Source: Thermoplasmata archaeon (GTDB taxonomy: Archaea > Thermoplasmatota > Thermoplasmata > Lutacidiplasmatales > UBA184). Taken from it: a DNA stretch of 6,903 nt. The notes below the pieces were generated by a model. It saw only the letters and a list, made by a program, of their open reading frames with translations, was not told the origin of the DNA and searched no databases. A program made the position numbers and the translations under genes. Position 1 is the stretch's first letter, and each line of letters begins with the position of its first letter. Below are positions 6,265-6,903 of this stretch, in pieces. The stretch is taken from positions 1 through 6,903 of the forward strand of contig JASHVI010000182.1 of the NCBI GenBank assembly GCA_030039525.1, given 5' to 3'.

Positions 6265-6651
6265 ATGGCGTGGACGCAGCAGGAAGTTCGAGAGCTGAAG
6301 GAGGGCCGCTACATGCTCATCGACGAGGAGCCGTGTCGGATCCTCAGCATCCAGATGTCGAAACCGGGGAAGCACGGCGAGGCGAAGGCGCGCATCGACG
6401 CCGTCGGCCTCTTCGACGGCTCGAAGCGCTCCGTGGTCTTCCCGGTGAAGCACAAGGTCCAGGTCCCGATGATCGGGAAGCGGCAGGCCCAGGTCCTCTC
6501 GCTCACCGAGGCCGAGGTCCAGCTGATGGACCTCGAGACCTACGAGACCTTCTCCCTCGCGATCGAAGCCGAGTGGAAGGGCCAGCTCACCCCGGGCTCC
6601 GAGGTCCAGTACCTCGACGCGATGGGAAAGCGGCGGATCACCCGCAACTAG
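6265..6651 (+). CDS. eif5a: Translation factor aIF5A
   Basis: A cytoplasmic elongation/termination factor of 128 residues, orthologous to eukaryotic eIF5A and bacterial EF-P. It binds the ribosomal E site and helps peptide-bond formation at difficult motifs such as polyproline. The N-terminal SH3-like domain contains the loop MSKPGKHGEAKAR, in which Lys36 is the residue modified to hypusine (or deoxyhypusine) by deoxyhypusine synthase. The C-terminal OB-fold domain (~70-128) includes QVLSLTEAEVQLMDLETYETF. The N-terminus EVRELKEGRYMLIDEEPCRIL is typical of archaeal members, so ATG 6265 is chosen over the in-frame TTG at 6199. No Shine-Dalgarno is evident, consistent with a short or leaderless transcript. 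Stop is TAG. The gene is divergent from the large fusion gene. Its polyproline role is notable because that neighbour encodes long proline runs, though any link is speculative. Confidence 0.97.
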   Translation: MAWTQQEVRELKEGRYMLIDEEPCRILSIQMSKPGKHGEAKARIDAVGLFDGSKRSVVFPVKHKVQVPMIGKRQAQVLSLTEAEVQLMDLETYETFSLAIEAEWKGQLTPGSEVQYLDAMGKRRITRN

Positions 6652-6654
6652 CGG

Positions 6655-6686
6655 GACCCCCCGGGCCCTCGGGGGATTGGGGGGTC
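6655..6686 (+). terminator. Terminator-like hairpin after aIF5A
   Basis: Arms gacccccc (6655-6662) and ggggggtc (6679-6686) pair perfectly over eight bases around a 16-base loop, starting four bases past the aIF5A stop codon. No U-run follows directly; the next bases are catggtttatat. Archaeal termination depends mainly on U-runs, so the hairpin may instead protect the 3' end or be incidental. Confidence 0.45.
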
Positions 6687-6690
6687 ATGG

Positions 6691-6697
6691 TTTATAT
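6691..6697 (+). promoter_or_regulatory. Archaeal TATA box
   Basis: The tttatat is a near-perfect archaeal TATA element in an otherwise GC-rich stretch, the best promoter match in the window. Transcription would begin at about 6720, upstream of the coding-like frame that runs off the right edge. No clear purine-rich BRE precedes it; the bases just before are ggtcatgg. Confidence 0.65.
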
Positions 6698-6698
6698 C

Positions 6699-6717
6699 GG
6701 GGAACTCCCCTGATTTT
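6699..6717 (+). terminator. Short hairpin followed by T-run
   Basis: The gggg (6699-6702) and cccc (6707-6710) form a four-pair stem with an aact loop, followed by tgatttt. It could end the aIF5A transcript, but it overlaps the initiation region predicted from the TATA box two bases upstream. The stem is short, so the call is weak. Confidence 0.25.
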
Positions 6718-6733
6718 GGCCGGGGGCCTCTAG

Positions 6734-6903
6734 CTCCACCGCGTCGGGCCCGATCCTGGTAGGGAGGCGAGGGCCACGTCGGGTGCGGGCGGCGTCGGGA
6801 GCCTGCCTTCCTCGCGCCTCACCCGCATCCTCCAAGAGAAGGCGGAGCTCCTCAAGAAGCGCCGGCAGAGCGCCGAGACGATCTTCCGCGACGCCGAGGA
6901 GCG
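6734..6903 (+). CDS. Partial coding-like frame at right edge, start unresolved
   Basis: This frame is open from just after an in-frame TAG at 6731 to the window end. From about 6803 it has strong third-position GC bias and encodes an amphipathic, charged stretch (SRLTRILQEKAELLKKRRQ, then AETIFRDAEE) typical of a helical or coiled-coil N-terminus. I do not recognise the family. No ATG, GTG or TTG lies in this frame between 6734 and the edge. A GTG at 6783 is in another frame, with ggagg at 6763-6767 fifteen bases upstream. A CTG at 6803 is in frame but would be an unusual start. Possible explanations are a start beyond the edge, a non-canonical start, or a one-base sequence error between 6783 and 6803. 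The TATA box at 6691-6697 supports a transcript here. Confidence 0.45.

Noticed and set aside
3075..6713. 1212-residue plus-strand open frame opposite the synthetase-like gene
   Set aside because: Arg/Gly/Pro-rich composition with no recognisable domain. It overlaps both the minus-strand gene and aIF5A in another frame and is a by-product of high GC codon bias.
6731..6733. TAG read as pyrrolysine, joining TTG 6716 to the downstream frame
   Set aside because: Both aIF5A and the large fusion gene end in TAG at the expected place, so TAG acts as stop here, and no pyl genes are in the window.
6721..6790. Possible tRNA or SRP RNA downstream of the TATA box
   Set aside because: tagctcc resembles an A box, but there is no B box (GGTTCRANNCC), no cloverleaf and no SRP GGAAG motif.

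Overview
The window is strongly GC-rich and archaeal. The clearest marker is a complete translation factor aIF5A (6265-6651) carrying the hypusine motif SKPGKHG. A clean TATA element (tttatat, 6691-6697) and a DUF835 domain, a family mainly known from Euryarchaeota and Thermoplasmatota, agree with this. My best guess is an uncultivated high-GC Thermoplasmatota-like archaeon; the lineage is inference.

Layout: (1) 1-411 holds no gene I can support. It contains a run of good hairpins and a 10-bp long-range pairing, so it may be a non-coding RNA or a long 5' leader. (2) 412-1086 (+) encodes a six-helix TMEM175/DUF1211-family membrane protein, probably started at a TTG about 26 bases after an AT-rich island. 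(3) 1134-6176 (-) is one very large gene of about 1680 residues, convergent with the channel gene and 47 bases from it. (4) 6177-6264 is a divergent promoter region. (5) 6265-6651 (+) is aIF5A. (6) 6652-6730 holds a terminator-like hairpin, a strong TATA box and a second small hairpin. (7) From about 6734 to the right edge there is an open, coding-like frame with no normal start codon.

The centre of interest is the large minus-strand gene. Its first ~955 residues follow the domain order of isoleucyl-tRNA synthetase: N-terminal YDP motif, CP1 editing domain, zinc knuckles, anticodon-binding helical domain, C-terminal domain. Both class I catalytic signatures are gone: HIGH reads DLAT and KMSKS reads PVELS, and the segment between HIGH and CP1 is shortened. 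This pseudo-synthetase is joined in one frame to a basic patch, a helix-hairpin-helix-like segment, a ~430-residue Pro/Ala/Glu-rich linker with a single lysine, and a C-terminal DUF835 domain. It cannot plausibly charge tRNA by the normal mechanism. A tRNA-binding, trans-editing, scaffold or regulatory protein is the likely class. It sits head to head with aIF5A, which gives a loose translation theme, but co-function is not shown by the sequence.
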